Shown piece after piece: positions 9,430-20,783 of a DNA stretch of 64,000 nt; within the stretch, counting starts at the first letter, position 1, and each line of letters begins with the position of its first letter. The stretch is from Przewalskia tangutica. Its lineage: Eukaryota; Streptophyta; Magnoliopsida; Solanales; Solanaceae. Under the pieces are notes generated by a model, which made no database searches, was not told where the DNA came from, and saw only the letters and a list, made by a program, of their open reading frames with translations. The stretch is from contig CM056725.1 of the NCBI GenBank assembly GCA_029844215.1, positions 61,479,609 through 61,543,608 on the forward strand, read 5' to 3'. The translations under genes and the position numbers were made by a program.

Positions 9430-9575
9430 CTTGTTTACAACAATCTTGTTACAAAGACCATGATCTAGGAAATGTAATACAATTTTGTCTTATCTTAGCT
9501 TCTATGCAGATGGAGGTTTCTACTGGTTTTAATAACAATTGTTATTTGTCAATACACTTTCCTTTATTAGCGCTG
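9430..9575 (-). repeat. Conserved LTR block with AATAAA (C, LTR 1)
   Basis: Reverse copy of the block seen at 5049-5184. The AATAAA complement lies at 9563-9568. Confidence 0.55.
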
Positions 9576-10840
9576 CTGTGGTTTGTTCGACACTTATTCG
9601 CATTTCCGAAATCAATAAAACATTATTCTTTTTAAAACCAAGTACTCATTACTCGCGAATGAGGTTTCACAACACTTTTAACCAAATGTTAATAACCAAG
9701 TAAAACAAGTTAAGTCTCTTATCTTTCAAGATCAAGTCTCTTAACTTCTACAATCAACAAACCAATCTTTTACCTACATAGAGTCGTTATAACTAACTTC
9801 CCATAAAGCTATTATAACACCCTATGTTTTAAACCAACCAACTCATTTAACACAGGTACGTCTACCGTACTACATAGGTTACAAAGCATCATGCTAGAAG
9901 GATAGGAAGAGGTTCACATACCTCGCGACGATTATCGACAATAAGCAAAACGCTCCACGATCAGAATCGCTAGCCGTTTCCACTCTTCAAGTAGAATACG
10001 CTACTCGCGATTTCCACCTATAAGGCCACAAACGTCTATTAACTTCTAACCGCACGCCCATATTCTACGTAAAAATCGGCGACTCTCCCCGCACAGCAGA
10101 AATCTCCTCTCTATCGAGGCCGCTACCAAGCCAACCAGGGGGTTTGCACGCCTAACCGGACGTGTACAATTCTACAACACAAAGAATGCTACACAAGTCT
10201 CATCTGATACCCTATGTAATTACGATTCTCTTCTTTAAATTCAGCTTAAGTCAAAAGACATCACGCAAGCTATGTTCATTTCTATATATAGTATACTTCA
10301 ACTATATAATCCTACAACATGTAATCTCCAATTACAATAAGGACAAGAATATTTACCTCGACAAGCCCAAAATTATCCAAGTTATAATGTCGATCCTGAG
10401 CAAGGTTTAGCTCAACTCCGTGCGCCCAAACCACTCCAAACAACCCTTAGAAGTTCTAACCAACTTCTACTCAAATACTTCAACCAACTATGAAGATTTC
10501 CTTGTGGTTTCGGTTTGAGACTAAAAGGACAAAAGGTAGTATTTCCGGGCTCTACGTATAGAGGTAACTTTTGAAATACTAATACGTAAAGGCTAATGTA
10601 TTTTTGGCATTATAACAATACTAGGATAGAATTTCTAAACAACAAAAGGGGGGTATTATACGAAAACAACTAGCAGTGGGGGTACCCCACTACTAGCACC
10701 TCCAAGGGAGGGAGGCTCTCGCCACAAGGCCACTCAAAGGGGAGGGGAAGGCTTAGGACGAGAACACTCGAGAGGAGGGAGAGTTTTCAAGGCTAAGACA
10801 AAGTGAGGAGTGGATGAATAAGTTCATCACTAAGGGGGGT

Positions 10841-10847
10841 ATTTATA
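10841..10847 (-). promoter_or_regulatory. LTR TATA box (element C, LTR 1)
   Basis: ATTTATA on the plus strand (TATAAAT in element orientation), next to the GGGGGGT complement of the ACCCCCC context found in element A. Confidence 0.5.
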
Positions 10848-11528
10848 GTACAAGCCAAGGCCAACGAATGGCCAAGATCATGCCAAGTGCAAGGCAAGTG
10901 TAGGGCCAAGATCAAGCCAAGTGCACCATAACCCCTACTCCACAAAACATGCCACAAAACAATGCACCAAACAAGGCCAAAACAAGGCACAAAATAGGGA
11001 GAAGACGTCCCCTCGCTTACCTAAATCACTGAGGTGACAAGTGTCACCCTCTTGGCCCAAAAATGTTCCACGCTCGGAAAAATCCGCAAAAATACAAAAC
11101 GACATAGCCGGAATTTTCCTCGCAAGTTATGTAAAACGTTTGTCGAGAAACGACTCAACCGAAAGTGTTGTGCACAAAGATAATTCGGCCAGGGTGCCAC
11201 GTGGGGTGACACGTGTCGCCCGATTCGCCGAATATTTCGTCTTAGAAAATATCCAAAATACCGGAAATCTCAAAACAAAGCGGGCCACAAAATCAGAATT
11301 TCTCCCGTGGCCCCACGTGACCATTTCCGAAAATAAAATCTCACAATTCTAATATAATCTATGAAGTCCAAATATCAAATCTGGGAATCCAATTCCCATT
11401 AACGAACCTTTTTCTTCACAAATTACCGGAAACTTTTCCGTCAAAAACTCACATCTTTCTGTCTTGTCAAAATTTCTCAGTACTCGCACGACGTCCTCAC
11501 ATACATACCTCGCAACTACGGTATAACA

Positions 11529-11560
11529 TTCTCCTCCTTAGAAACATTCGTCCCGAATGT
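11529..11560 (-). promoter_or_regulatory. Element C polypurine tract and inverted repeat
   Basis: TTCTCCTCCTTAG (purine-rich in element orientation) abuts the LTR. Beyond it ACATTCG (11544-11550) and CGAATGT (11554-11560) form the conserved 7-bp arms. Confidence 0.75.
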
Positions 11561-12382
11561 TCCTTCTCAAGTCGGATAACGATAAAGTTCCTCTAACAAG
11601 TTGCCGACGCCACAGCTTGGCCACGAACTAACACACGTTCTCTTCCTTCCTTACTCGTCGTGTGATACCACGTTTGTCACTTTGCCGCGAGGTTCTAGTG
11701 TCACTCCGGCGACCCAACCAATGGTACCGAACTGCATGCGATCCCTGAGGTTCTAGTGTCACTCAGGGCGTGCCATACTTCAGTCATCCCTTCGCTTCAA
11801 AATCGCGGGTCACTACCCCCAAACTTGGTCATCTTACTAGCTTCACTGTTCCGCCAAGGCCATTCCTGGCCTTCACGAACCGCTTCTGGTCGAACACATC
11901 CACGAACTCATACGATGGTCACCTAAACTGGGGCCTAGCACCCCCGTGACCCTACCACCTGGCGGGACTACCCAATCGACCACCCAAAACCGGTCATGGT
12001 CGACCGCGAGCGGCCACAACCCGACCCACAATCGCGCCAACACTTGCCCCTCGAAACGGAACAATCTTACCTATCAAGTCATGAAAGCTACCACTTCCAT
12101 TTCACACTACCCATGGACTTATCACACAAATAAATCCAACGTATACTACGCACTCTGATAAAGGTCAAACATAAAATAAATCTTTTACACAAGACGACCT
12201 CACCTCTAAGATCTCAATCGTGAAATAGTCTAAGGTTCACACTTACCATGCCCCCAGGCTTACCCTTCTACAATAACCAGGTGTCTAAATCACATTTTAG
12301 CACAGCTATCCGAACATAATACTAAACACATCAGATACAAAACTCTGAGGTTAAGGATATACCGTATCCACCGCTACTCTTA
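11561..12382 (-). other. Element C non-coding interior
   Basis: Homologous to 2103-3327 of element A. It holds eroded arms of the post-gag inverted repeat near 12000-12025. Nothing coding is recognisable. Confidence 0.6.
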
Positions 12383-13582
12383 TCATAGGCACGTCATACA
12401 GGCGTAATCGTAGGCGTGATGAACCACCCATCGATCCCGAGGTGAGTCGTAACATCCGTGCCTCCTCGCCTGGACAGATCTCGCAAAATGGCCCCGCTGG
12501 CCGCAAAAATAACAAGCTCCTTGGCACCACGACACTTCAAATGCGTCTACCACATCGACCACACCGGTAGGGGTGACCACATCCGCCAGACTTACTTCCT
12601 CGAAACTCAACCTCGAGCCACGACCGCTCGCGAATACTGGATGCTCTGAAGGTTGTGGAGGACCACTCTGCACTGGCGGAGGTACACAACTAGCCTGCTG
12701 CGGAGGCGGTCCGCCTCGAAAGTCACCAAAGGACCCAGCTGTTCTGGCCCTCTTTTGCTGATCCTGGTCAATCCGTCGACCTCTCCGTGCCTCACATCCC
12801 AGTGCATGAGCTGCGCACGGGCAATGTCCATGCCCTGAAGAGCTACACCCGAACAAGCCTCTGCAAGTAATCATCTAGCCCTGACATAGCGGTGCACTCT
12901 ATCCTCCATATCGGCTACTACTGGAACATACCGAGCTAATGAGTCGAACTCCACATTGTACTCTCTAACCGCCCGCCCGTCGCCTCAACGTCAAAAATCT
13001 GTACCCGAGCCCTCCTCATCTCGCGGGCAAGAAATGTGCAAGAAAAGCCCTTGAGAACTCGTCCCAAACGGCCGGAAGTGCATGCTCTTCCCGACACTCC
13101 ATGAATCAAACTACCAATCAGCAGTATCACGCGGTGATGCGAACCCAATACCACCGATTACGCCTCGAGACTCGATCACTCGCGATCCGTAGAGCCGGAT
13201 AAACTCACGAGGTCATCCTCGCTCTCGATCCATAACACCTGGCGGCTACAACTCGTAAAGTCACGTAGCCTCAAACTACTCGCCGGGGTGAACGGCATCG
13301 TGCTCGAATCGAATCGCCAGATCCGCCTATCTCGTGTCGGCCACGACCGCCAAGAATCGCCATCTCCTTGTACTTATCTCATCCGCTTCCAGCCGGACCG
13401 AGGCTCGTGTATCAGGTCTCGCAGCCCATCGCCGCGTTCTAAACTCGCTGGGCCGGGCGGCGCTACAAAACTCGCCGTCAAGCACAACTCGTCTCGTCCG
13501 GCTCGCGCTCGTACTCTCTCAGATCTCACTAGCGCCTCCTCCGCCTTGCCCTTCGGGCTCTGGTTGCCTTGCGCGGAGGCAT
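12383..13582 (-). pseudogene. gag: Element C gag, frame-broken
   Basis: Minus-strand gag; the start codon complement is at 13580-13582, matching the MPPR start of A and E. The central domain is visible in pieces at 12936-13154. The basic linker and knuckle region is in the reading frame at 12383-12831: QQKRARTAGSFGDFRGGPP, then GACYFCGQRGHFARS, where the last Cys of the C-X2-C-X4-H-X4-C knuckle is not in frame. Several frame shifts split it. No polymerase lies between gag and the purine tract. Same family as A, D and E. Given the dense indels at CAG/CTG positions, the true gene may be less damaged than it looks. Confidence 0.78.
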
Positions 13583-13690
13583 AATCGGTAAAAACGAGAT
13601 ACGCTGAGGGTCCAACTTACAACACGCCTCTAAGGCACGATCTCGGAATGAGAAGAATGGAAACCAATCCTAAATGTCCTGCAGCCTCAC

Positions 13691-13724
13691 GATTATAGAT
13701 GTGGTGCACAACACATCGATAATC
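13691..13724 (-). other. Element C leader hairpin, perfect double helix
   Basis: GATTAT, A, GATGTG, loop GTGCACAA, CACATC, G, ATAATC on the plus strand. On the element's own strand this is two perfect 6-bp helices with one mismatch and the loop TTGTGCAC. The A-U pair here replaces G-U in A and G-C in B at the same stem position. Confidence 0.65.
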
Positions 13725-13769
13725 AAGACTTACTAGACACGGTGCGTAGACACTTTCCGAGGATTAATC

Positions 13770-13780
13770 GCTCGATACCA
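13770..13780 (-). promoter_or_regulatory. Element C primer-binding site with one base missing
   Basis: GCTCGATACCA on the plus strand. The full complement would be GCTCTGATACCA, so one T of the CTG is absent. The identical loss is seen in D, and the matching A of CAG is absent in E. Confidence 0.8.
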
Positions 13781-15159
13781 CTTTTGTCACGACCCAATCC
13801 GGGCGTGGATCGTGCCTTACCGGGCACCCTAGTGATACAACATCGAGAAAACCAATGAAAATAAAACATAAACATGAAACAAGATATATGATCATAAACA
13901 AAGCAACCAAAAATGCCTTCAGATATATACATAAAACCCAACAGTTTAATCCTTTTTACAACCCCGCCCACAACGATTTGCACTTCTAAGATTTACAACA
14001 ACCATGACGGACAGGCCCCGCCATACCACGAATGTACAAGAACCTACGACTCAGGAACACATACCAAAGAATAAGCCTCCGAGAAACGGAGCTTCCCAAT
14101 CTGAATCGTGATCCTATGGCGAGGATCCACTACCGATGTACTCTACCGCGGCATTTAACGCACTCCGGGCGAGGTCGATAACAGTACCAAGTATGTGAAA
14201 TCAAAATATCGCAGCTTAAATCATAATCTATATAAAGCAGAGACATGTATGATAACCAATATACAGTACGCAACATAAAAGTAGTCAAGTCAAGTCAGGG
14301 ACTCACGCCCTCAAGCCATCACTCAAATATAACTATGGGTCTCACGCCCACCACATCAATCATGTTCGCATCACGGCCGCGTGCCCCGAATTCGCAGACG
14401 GTGTAGACATGTCCATGATGCAACAAGAATAACAATGTCGCACGCCACATGCCCCCGGAATTTACCTGCAGAGACATGCCCGTGCAACCTCAACAACAAT
14501 ATATCGGGTGATCAAGCCCGCCACGACCACATGCCCCGACTCGTGACGGTAGACATGTCCCTGTGACCTCAATAACAATATACCGGGTAATCAACCCTGC
14601 CGCATGGCCACATGCCCCGAAATCTGCATCGGTGTAGACATGTCCATGTGACATTAACAACAACATACCGCACAACCAGGCTATGACAAACAAGCTTAAG
14701 CAAATTACCATACTTCTAGACTTTCATAAAAGATCCACTCCTTCCCGAAGTCACCGATATCAACACTTGCACAACAAAGGCTATCACAAACAAGCATAAA
14801 GTAGTTACACAACAACAAGCATAGGCAAGTTACACACAACTCAAGGTACTTCCATTTTTGTATCAAAGTCTGGGTTTTAACCCTAAAGTACTGTGTATAT
14901 TAACTCTTTTTAAAGGATCCGCTTCTTTCACAAAAGTCACATAATACCCGTAGCATAAAATAGAGTGACTATCTTTTTAAGTAAACCAAAATACTTCCTT
15001 TGTAAAATTAAGTAACAACATTATTCTTTCCAAACGCTCAAGTTTGCCTAATTTCAAATGCTCAAGTTTCTCATTTTAGAAAGGTTTCATAACTCATAGT
15101 CTTAATCTCTTTTAAAACAATTGAGTAGCATATGTCTCAGACGTGAGCCGTTTATTCTT

Positions 15160-15300
15160 GTTTACAACAATCTTGTTACAAAGACCATGATCTAGGAAAT
15201 GTAATACAATTTTGTCTTATCTTAGCTTCTATGCGGATGGAGGTTTCTACCGGTTTTAATAACAATTGTTATTTGTCAATACACTTTCCTTTATTAGCGT
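15160..15300 (-). repeat. Conserved LTR block with AATAAA (C, LTR 2)
   Basis: Second copy in element C, nearly identical to 9430-9575, with a few bases missing at the GCGCTGCTG end. Confidence 0.55.
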
Positions 15301-16570
15301 GGTTTGTTCGACACTTATTCTCATTTCCGAAATCAATAAAACATTATTCAATTTAAAACCAAGTACTCATTACTCGCGAATGAGGTTTCACAACACTTTT
15401 AACCAAATGTTAATAACCAAGTAAAACAAGTTAAGTCTCTTATCTTTCAAGATCAAGTCTCTTAACTTCTACAATCAACAAACCAATCTTTTACCTACAT
15501 AGAGTCGTTATAACTAACTTCCCATAACGCTATTATAACACCCTATGTTTTAAACCAACCAACTCATTTAACACAGGTACGTCTACCGTACTACATAGGT
15601 TACAAAGCATCATGCTGAAGGATAGGAAGAGGTTCACATACCTCGCGACGATTATCGACAATAAGCAAAACGCCCACGATCAGAATCGCTAGCCGCTTTC
15701 CACTCTTCAAGTAGAATACGCTACTCGCGATTTCCACCTATAAGGCCACAAACGCCTATTAACTTCTAACCGCACGGTTCCATATTCTACGTAAAAATCG
15801 GCGACTCTCCCGCAACAACAGAAATCTCCTCCTCTATCGAGGCCGCTACCAAGCCAACCGGGGGTTTGCACGCCTAACCTGACGTGTACAATTCTACAAC
15901 ACAAAGAATGTTACAAGTCTCATCAGAATACACCTATGTAATTACTGATTCGATTCTCTTCTTTAAATTCGGGCTTAAGTCAAAAGACATTGCCGCAAGC
16001 TATGTTCGATTCTATATATAGTATACTTCAACTATATAATCCTACAACATGTAATCTCCAATTACAATAAGGACAAGAATATTTACCTCGACAAGCCCAA
16101 AATTATCCAAGTTATAATGTCGATCCCGAGCAAGGTTTAGCTCGACTCCGTGCGCTTCAAACCACTCCAAACAACCCTTAGAAGTTCTAACCAACTTCTA
16201 CTCAAATACTTCAACCAACTATGAAGATTTCCTTAGGGTTTCGGTTTGAGACTAAAAGGACAAAAGGTAGTATTTCCGGGCTCTACGTATAGAGGTAACT
16301 TTTGAAATACTACTAGGTAAAGGCTAAGGTTTTTTGGTCATTATAACAATACTAGGAGAGTATTTATATACCACCAAAAGGGGGTATTATACTAAAACAA
16401 CTAGGCTAGTGGGGTACCCCACTGCTAGCACCTCTGGGGAGGGAGGCTCTCGGCCACAAGTGCCACTCAAAGGGGAGGGGAAGGCTTGGGACGAGAACAC
16501 TCAAGAGGGGAGGAGAGTTTTCAAGGCTAAGACAAAGTGAGTGGATGAATAAGTTCATCACTAAGGGGGT

Positions 16571-16577
16571 ATTTATA
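16571..16577 (-). promoter_or_regulatory. LTR TATA box (element C, LTR 2)
   Basis: ATTTATA beside GGGGGT on the plus strand, the same context as in the partner LTR. As this is the 5' LTR, it would drive the element's transcript. Confidence 0.5.
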
Positions 16578-17286
16578 AGACAAGCCAAGGCCAACCAATG
16601 GCCAAGATCATGCCAAGTGCAAGGCAAGTGTAGGGCCAAGATCAAGCCAAGTGCACCCTAACCCCTACTCCACAAAACATGCCACAAAACAATGCACCAA
16701 ACAAGGCCAAAACAAGGCACAAAATAAGGGAGGAAGACGTCCCCTCGCTTACCCAAACTGTCACTGAGGGTGACAAGTGTCACCCTCTCGTTGGCCCAAA
16801 ATTGTTCGGGCGCTCGTAAAAAACCGCAAAAATACAAAACGACATAGCCGTAATTTACCCCTCGAAATTTATGTAAAACGTTTCGTCGAGAAACGACTCT
16901 AACCGAGTGTTGTGCACAAAGATAATTCGGCCAAGGGTGCCACATGGGGGTGACACGTGTCGCCCCCCGATTCGCCCAGAATATTTCATCTTCCGAAAAT
17001 ATCCAAAATACCGGAAATCTCAAAAACAAAGCGGCCCACAAAATCAGAATTTCTCCCGTGGGCCCCACGTGACCATTTCCGAAAATAAAATCTCAAAATT
17101 CTAATATAATCTATGAAGTCCAAATATCAAATCTGGGAATCCAATTCCCATTAACGAACCTTTTTCTTCACAAATTACCGGAAACTTTTCCGTCAAAAAC
17201 TCACATCTTTCTTTCTTTTCAAAATTTCTGTCGTACTCTCGTACGTACGTCCTCACATACATACCCTGCAACTACGGGGTATAACA

Positions 17287-17393
17287 TCCTGCCACTAAAG
17301 GATGAACTTAGTTCTCTTTGTATAAGAATAGGATATCTTGTCTTTGGTCTTGGTTGAAGTATGTAATATATGCGATGGTTGTGAGTTGTGAAT
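17287..17393 (+). repeat. Right copy of 107-bp duplication flanking element C
   Basis: Matches 7920-8026 with one mismatch. The sequence of element B resumes after it. Confidence 0.9.
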
Positions 17394-20300
17394 AGTATCT
17401 TAAAACTATTTTACTGATTTATAGGTATATTGAAAGTTGTGAATTATCATGCTTAAAGTTATGTTATGTTGTCCTGTTTGAGAAATAAGTTAGTTGAATC
17501 ATATCTGCTTGATTGGCCCTAATTGGAATCTGTAGTCTAGGATATGTTGTTAGGTCTTAAGGTTGATGTTACTGTTGGATACATTCTGAAGGTGCAGACT
17601 GATTGTAATGCCATTTTGGTTGATTCTATATTTGCCATGCTTATATGTCTAACATGATAGCTTAAATCTGGTTTTCTGCATATATAACTCATTTAGTTTT
17701 CCTAATATCTAGTTAAGGGTCACTTAATTATGTGTGAACTATTTTAATAACTGTGGAGTCAGTAGCATGTTAGTGGTGGCATGTTTTATTCAAATTTTCA
17801 ACTGTTAGTAAAAAGGATATCTAGAAATGTTGATATGGAGTAACTGATTTAGGGTGCCTTGTGTTGGTTTAAGTAATATATTTAACCCCCTTAAAAATCC
17901 ATGTTTAACCAATCGCATGCCCCTGTGTGCTTGTTAGGTCTTTCAACATCCCCTTCGTGATAGATCTACAAGTTTATGAAATGCTAACGGTTTAAGTAGA
18001 CTTTTGAGCCAAAAGTGCATTCTTGTTTCCCCAGTCTTCTGTTCAAACTAAAAATTAGACTATTAATATTATACCAGGTATATGTGTTCTATTATATTAG
18101 CTTAGATCAAACAGATATATAAATGATATTGTTATATTGTTCCAGTTTTGACACATGAGCATGTGAGTTATACGTTACCCTTATCTACTTTCCTTTGGTC
18201 ATAAGTGCATATGTACTTGTTTAGAGACATGTATAATCTGACTATGTTTAACTGAGGGTCCACATACAGCTCCAGATATGTTGTCAGCTAATGCATGAAT
18301 TGTCTAAGTTTTAGTAGTTGCCTAAAAACATATAGAGTGATATTTGGCTAACTTGTAGGGAGGTGATTAGTTACTGGATATGAGGTTAACATGGGTATGC
18401 ATTTAAGTATCTTGTAATATTCCCTATTCATGATAGAACTAATAACATGATCATGATCTTAAATTAAAAGAGTACTAGGTTCAAATGTTTCCCTTTGTTG
18501 ACTAGTATGGATCTGAAGTAAGGTGCTGGAACTGTTCCTATTAGCTGCTGCCTATTAATATGGACACTGTTACATTGAATTGGCTACTGGCCACCATTGT
18601 TTGGCTATTATTTTTGCAACTCCCTAAGGAACAATGCTACACTAGGAACAAATGTTTACTGCACAATTGTCATCATACTTGTAGCTATCTTCTGCTGCAA
18701 AGGAATAGCTATTTAACTATGATGCTACACTTTAACTTCTATATTCCTTAAATCAAATGCCCACTCCAGCTACAGCCCCTGTGAGGAATTGTTTGCCACT
18801 TGAGGTTGATGTCTGATACTATCTCCTGATCCCTGCTTTATACTACTTGTGATTGTGCCTCTCTCTCTGTATTGCTGCAGTTGGGGGTGGTAAATGCTGT
18901 TGTGTTTGGAAGCTAAAACTTGTTATATTTTTAGGCAATTTTAGGCCATGAAGATTGATGTGTCTTAGCCATTAACACCTCATTTTGGGTATGACTTATT
19001 GATGGATTCTAGCCATTCTATTTTCCTTGCTAGCTGCGGCATGGTATCCAAATACTGCAGTAGGAAGACACTAATTTGTTATGCTTTGAGGAGTTGCTGC
19101 TCTATCTTAGAGAATACAATATATACAACACTATAGGAGAATATTGTGGTATGTTGTGTAATGTATGACTGAGTAAGGGTTCTATCCTGTTTGTGTTGGT
19201 CTTAGTATAGATAAATGCTGCATTTTTCTAGTGTCTGGCTACTGATTTGTTTTCAGTTATTGCTACTGCCCCTCTGCCCACAATGGCCAAACATGAGGCC
19301 AAAACAATCAACACATTATGAGTAACCAGTTGGGATTCTTGGTAAGGAATCATATACTAAACTTGACAATTTAATGTTTATATTAGCATTTACAAAGTTT
19401 GTCCTTGGCTAAATTTCCTGCTATATTTTGATATCCATTTTGACTAAAACCACTGATGCACCTTAGTAAGAATTGATTGCACCCATTTACATGTCCATGT
19501 GTGTTTGTTTTTCACTTAGTGTATGTATTCTTACCTTGGTACTATATGTGGTTTTGTTATGTTTTGTTGACTTTTAATCAAAGTCTTGGTATCATGACCT
19601 ATTAAGAAACTGCTTTCTGTTAAAAGGGGATAAAACCTGAGATGAGAGTTGCATTCTGTTTTGTTGTATTGTGTAACTTACCTATGTGTGCCTTGCCAAT
19701 ATGAGGTTGGTCTATGTATGATATAGTTACTAAGGTCAGTCTAGTCTGTATATATGGATTTTGTAACTCATGTGCAGTTGTTGTTATTATTGTTACCCTC
19801 AAAACTTCTCCTTTGTGTCAATCTAAATGCTAGCAGGTTAAATCTACCCATATTGAGGCCCTATCTGTGAGTATTTTATGTTATGTATGCTAATCTAATG
19901 TCACATGCCACTATGTTCTGCCTTCATTTATAAATGTTTGAAAATCTGTTAAATGCCTTGCTGCATATGTTAGCCTAAATAGAGACACACAAAACATCTC
20001 TAAATCTTGTATGAGTCTGTGACTACCCATTAAGGATAGCTAACTAGTTACTTCAACATGAATGCCCTGCATGTCTACTGAAACTTCCTTGCCCATGTGA
20101 ATCTTATTTTAAACTTAAGACTACATGTTCAGAATGACATTAGTTCAGTCTTGCTTTGACTCTATATATGTCAACTGAGAGTCACCTTGAGTGGCATGTC
20201 TATACTATACTTCAAATTTGAAGAAAACTAGGAATTAAGAGTATATGTTTACATTTACATACCTATATGCTAAATGAATCCTTGTCCAGTACTTATGTTT

Positions 20301-20748
20301 CCCATAATGGGATCATTAAGCTTGAGTATCTAATTAGAAAAGAGATTGCGGACCTGTTGGCATACCTCATAGTGCTTGATATATGTTTGGCTAGTCTGTG
20401 TTAAAATATTCTCATATTAACTTAATAAATGCACGTCTACCTGAGATATTGTGGCATGTACCTGTTTAATTATGAAGTGAGATGCACCGTTAATTGCTTA
20501 GATCAAAGATAAGCGTACCTAAGTTGCTCTGTTTTAACTTTCAATCCTGAAATATCTGCAAACTTTTAAGTTGTCAACATGTCTGTAATTTTAGTTTAAG
20601 TATTGCTTAGGTTTGGTCCTGTTACTTACTGCTACTACTGTGTTCCTGTTTAATCATGGTAGCATTACCATGAATACTTGTTTTAAGCTGATAGGATTTG
20701 TTCATTGCTTAAGTTCAAGCATATGCAAGAATTGGATATATCATCCCA
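17394..20748 (+). other. Element B non-coding interior (3.4 kb)
   Basis: AT-rich DNA with only short, unconvincing reading frames on both strands; no gag, protease, polymerase or integrase motif seen. It lies between the gag-like start and the purine tract of B, so B looks like a large non-autonomous (LARD-like) element. Nothing else is recognised. Confidence 0.55.
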
Positions 20749-20783
20749 ACATTCGAGGATGAATGTTTCTAAGTGGGAGAGGA
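20749..20783 (+). promoter_or_regulatory. Element B pre-LTR inverted repeat and polypurine tract
   Basis: ACATTCG and TGAATGT arms (20749-20766, one wobble pair), then AAGTGGGAGAGGA directly before the LTR's TG. Confidence 0.75.

Larger units (their letters stand above)
8027..11528 (-). repeat. Element C 3' LTR (reverse orientation)
   Basis: Minus-strand LTR matching 13785-17286. It begins at the left with the truncated terminal sequence and ends GTATAACA at 11528. Contains the tandem repeat (about 8640-8930), conserved block (9430-9575), TATA box (10841-10847) and U3 palindrome (11033-11048). The two LTRs are near-identical in AT-rich parts. Confidence 0.9.
8027..17286 (-). mobile_element. 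Element C: complete gag-only LTR retrotransposon nested in B
   Basis: Minus-strand element of 9260 bp: LTR 8027-11528, interior 11529-13784, LTR 13785-17286 (3502 bp each). Read on the minus strand it has a tRNA-Met primer site, leader hairpin, gag, non-coding stretch and purine tract. No pol domain is present. The left end starts CGACCCG where the inner LTR has TGTCACGACCC, so about five terminal bases are lost. It splits the interior of element B and is therefore younger than B. Confidence 0.9.
13785..17286 (-). repeat. Element C 5' LTR (reverse orientation)
   Basis: Begins TGTCACGACCC at 13785 and ends GTATAACA at 17286; in element orientation TG...CA. Conserved block near 15160-15300 (AATAAA complement 15290-15295), TATA complement at 16571-16577, U3 palindrome at 16769-16784. 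Confidence 0.9.
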
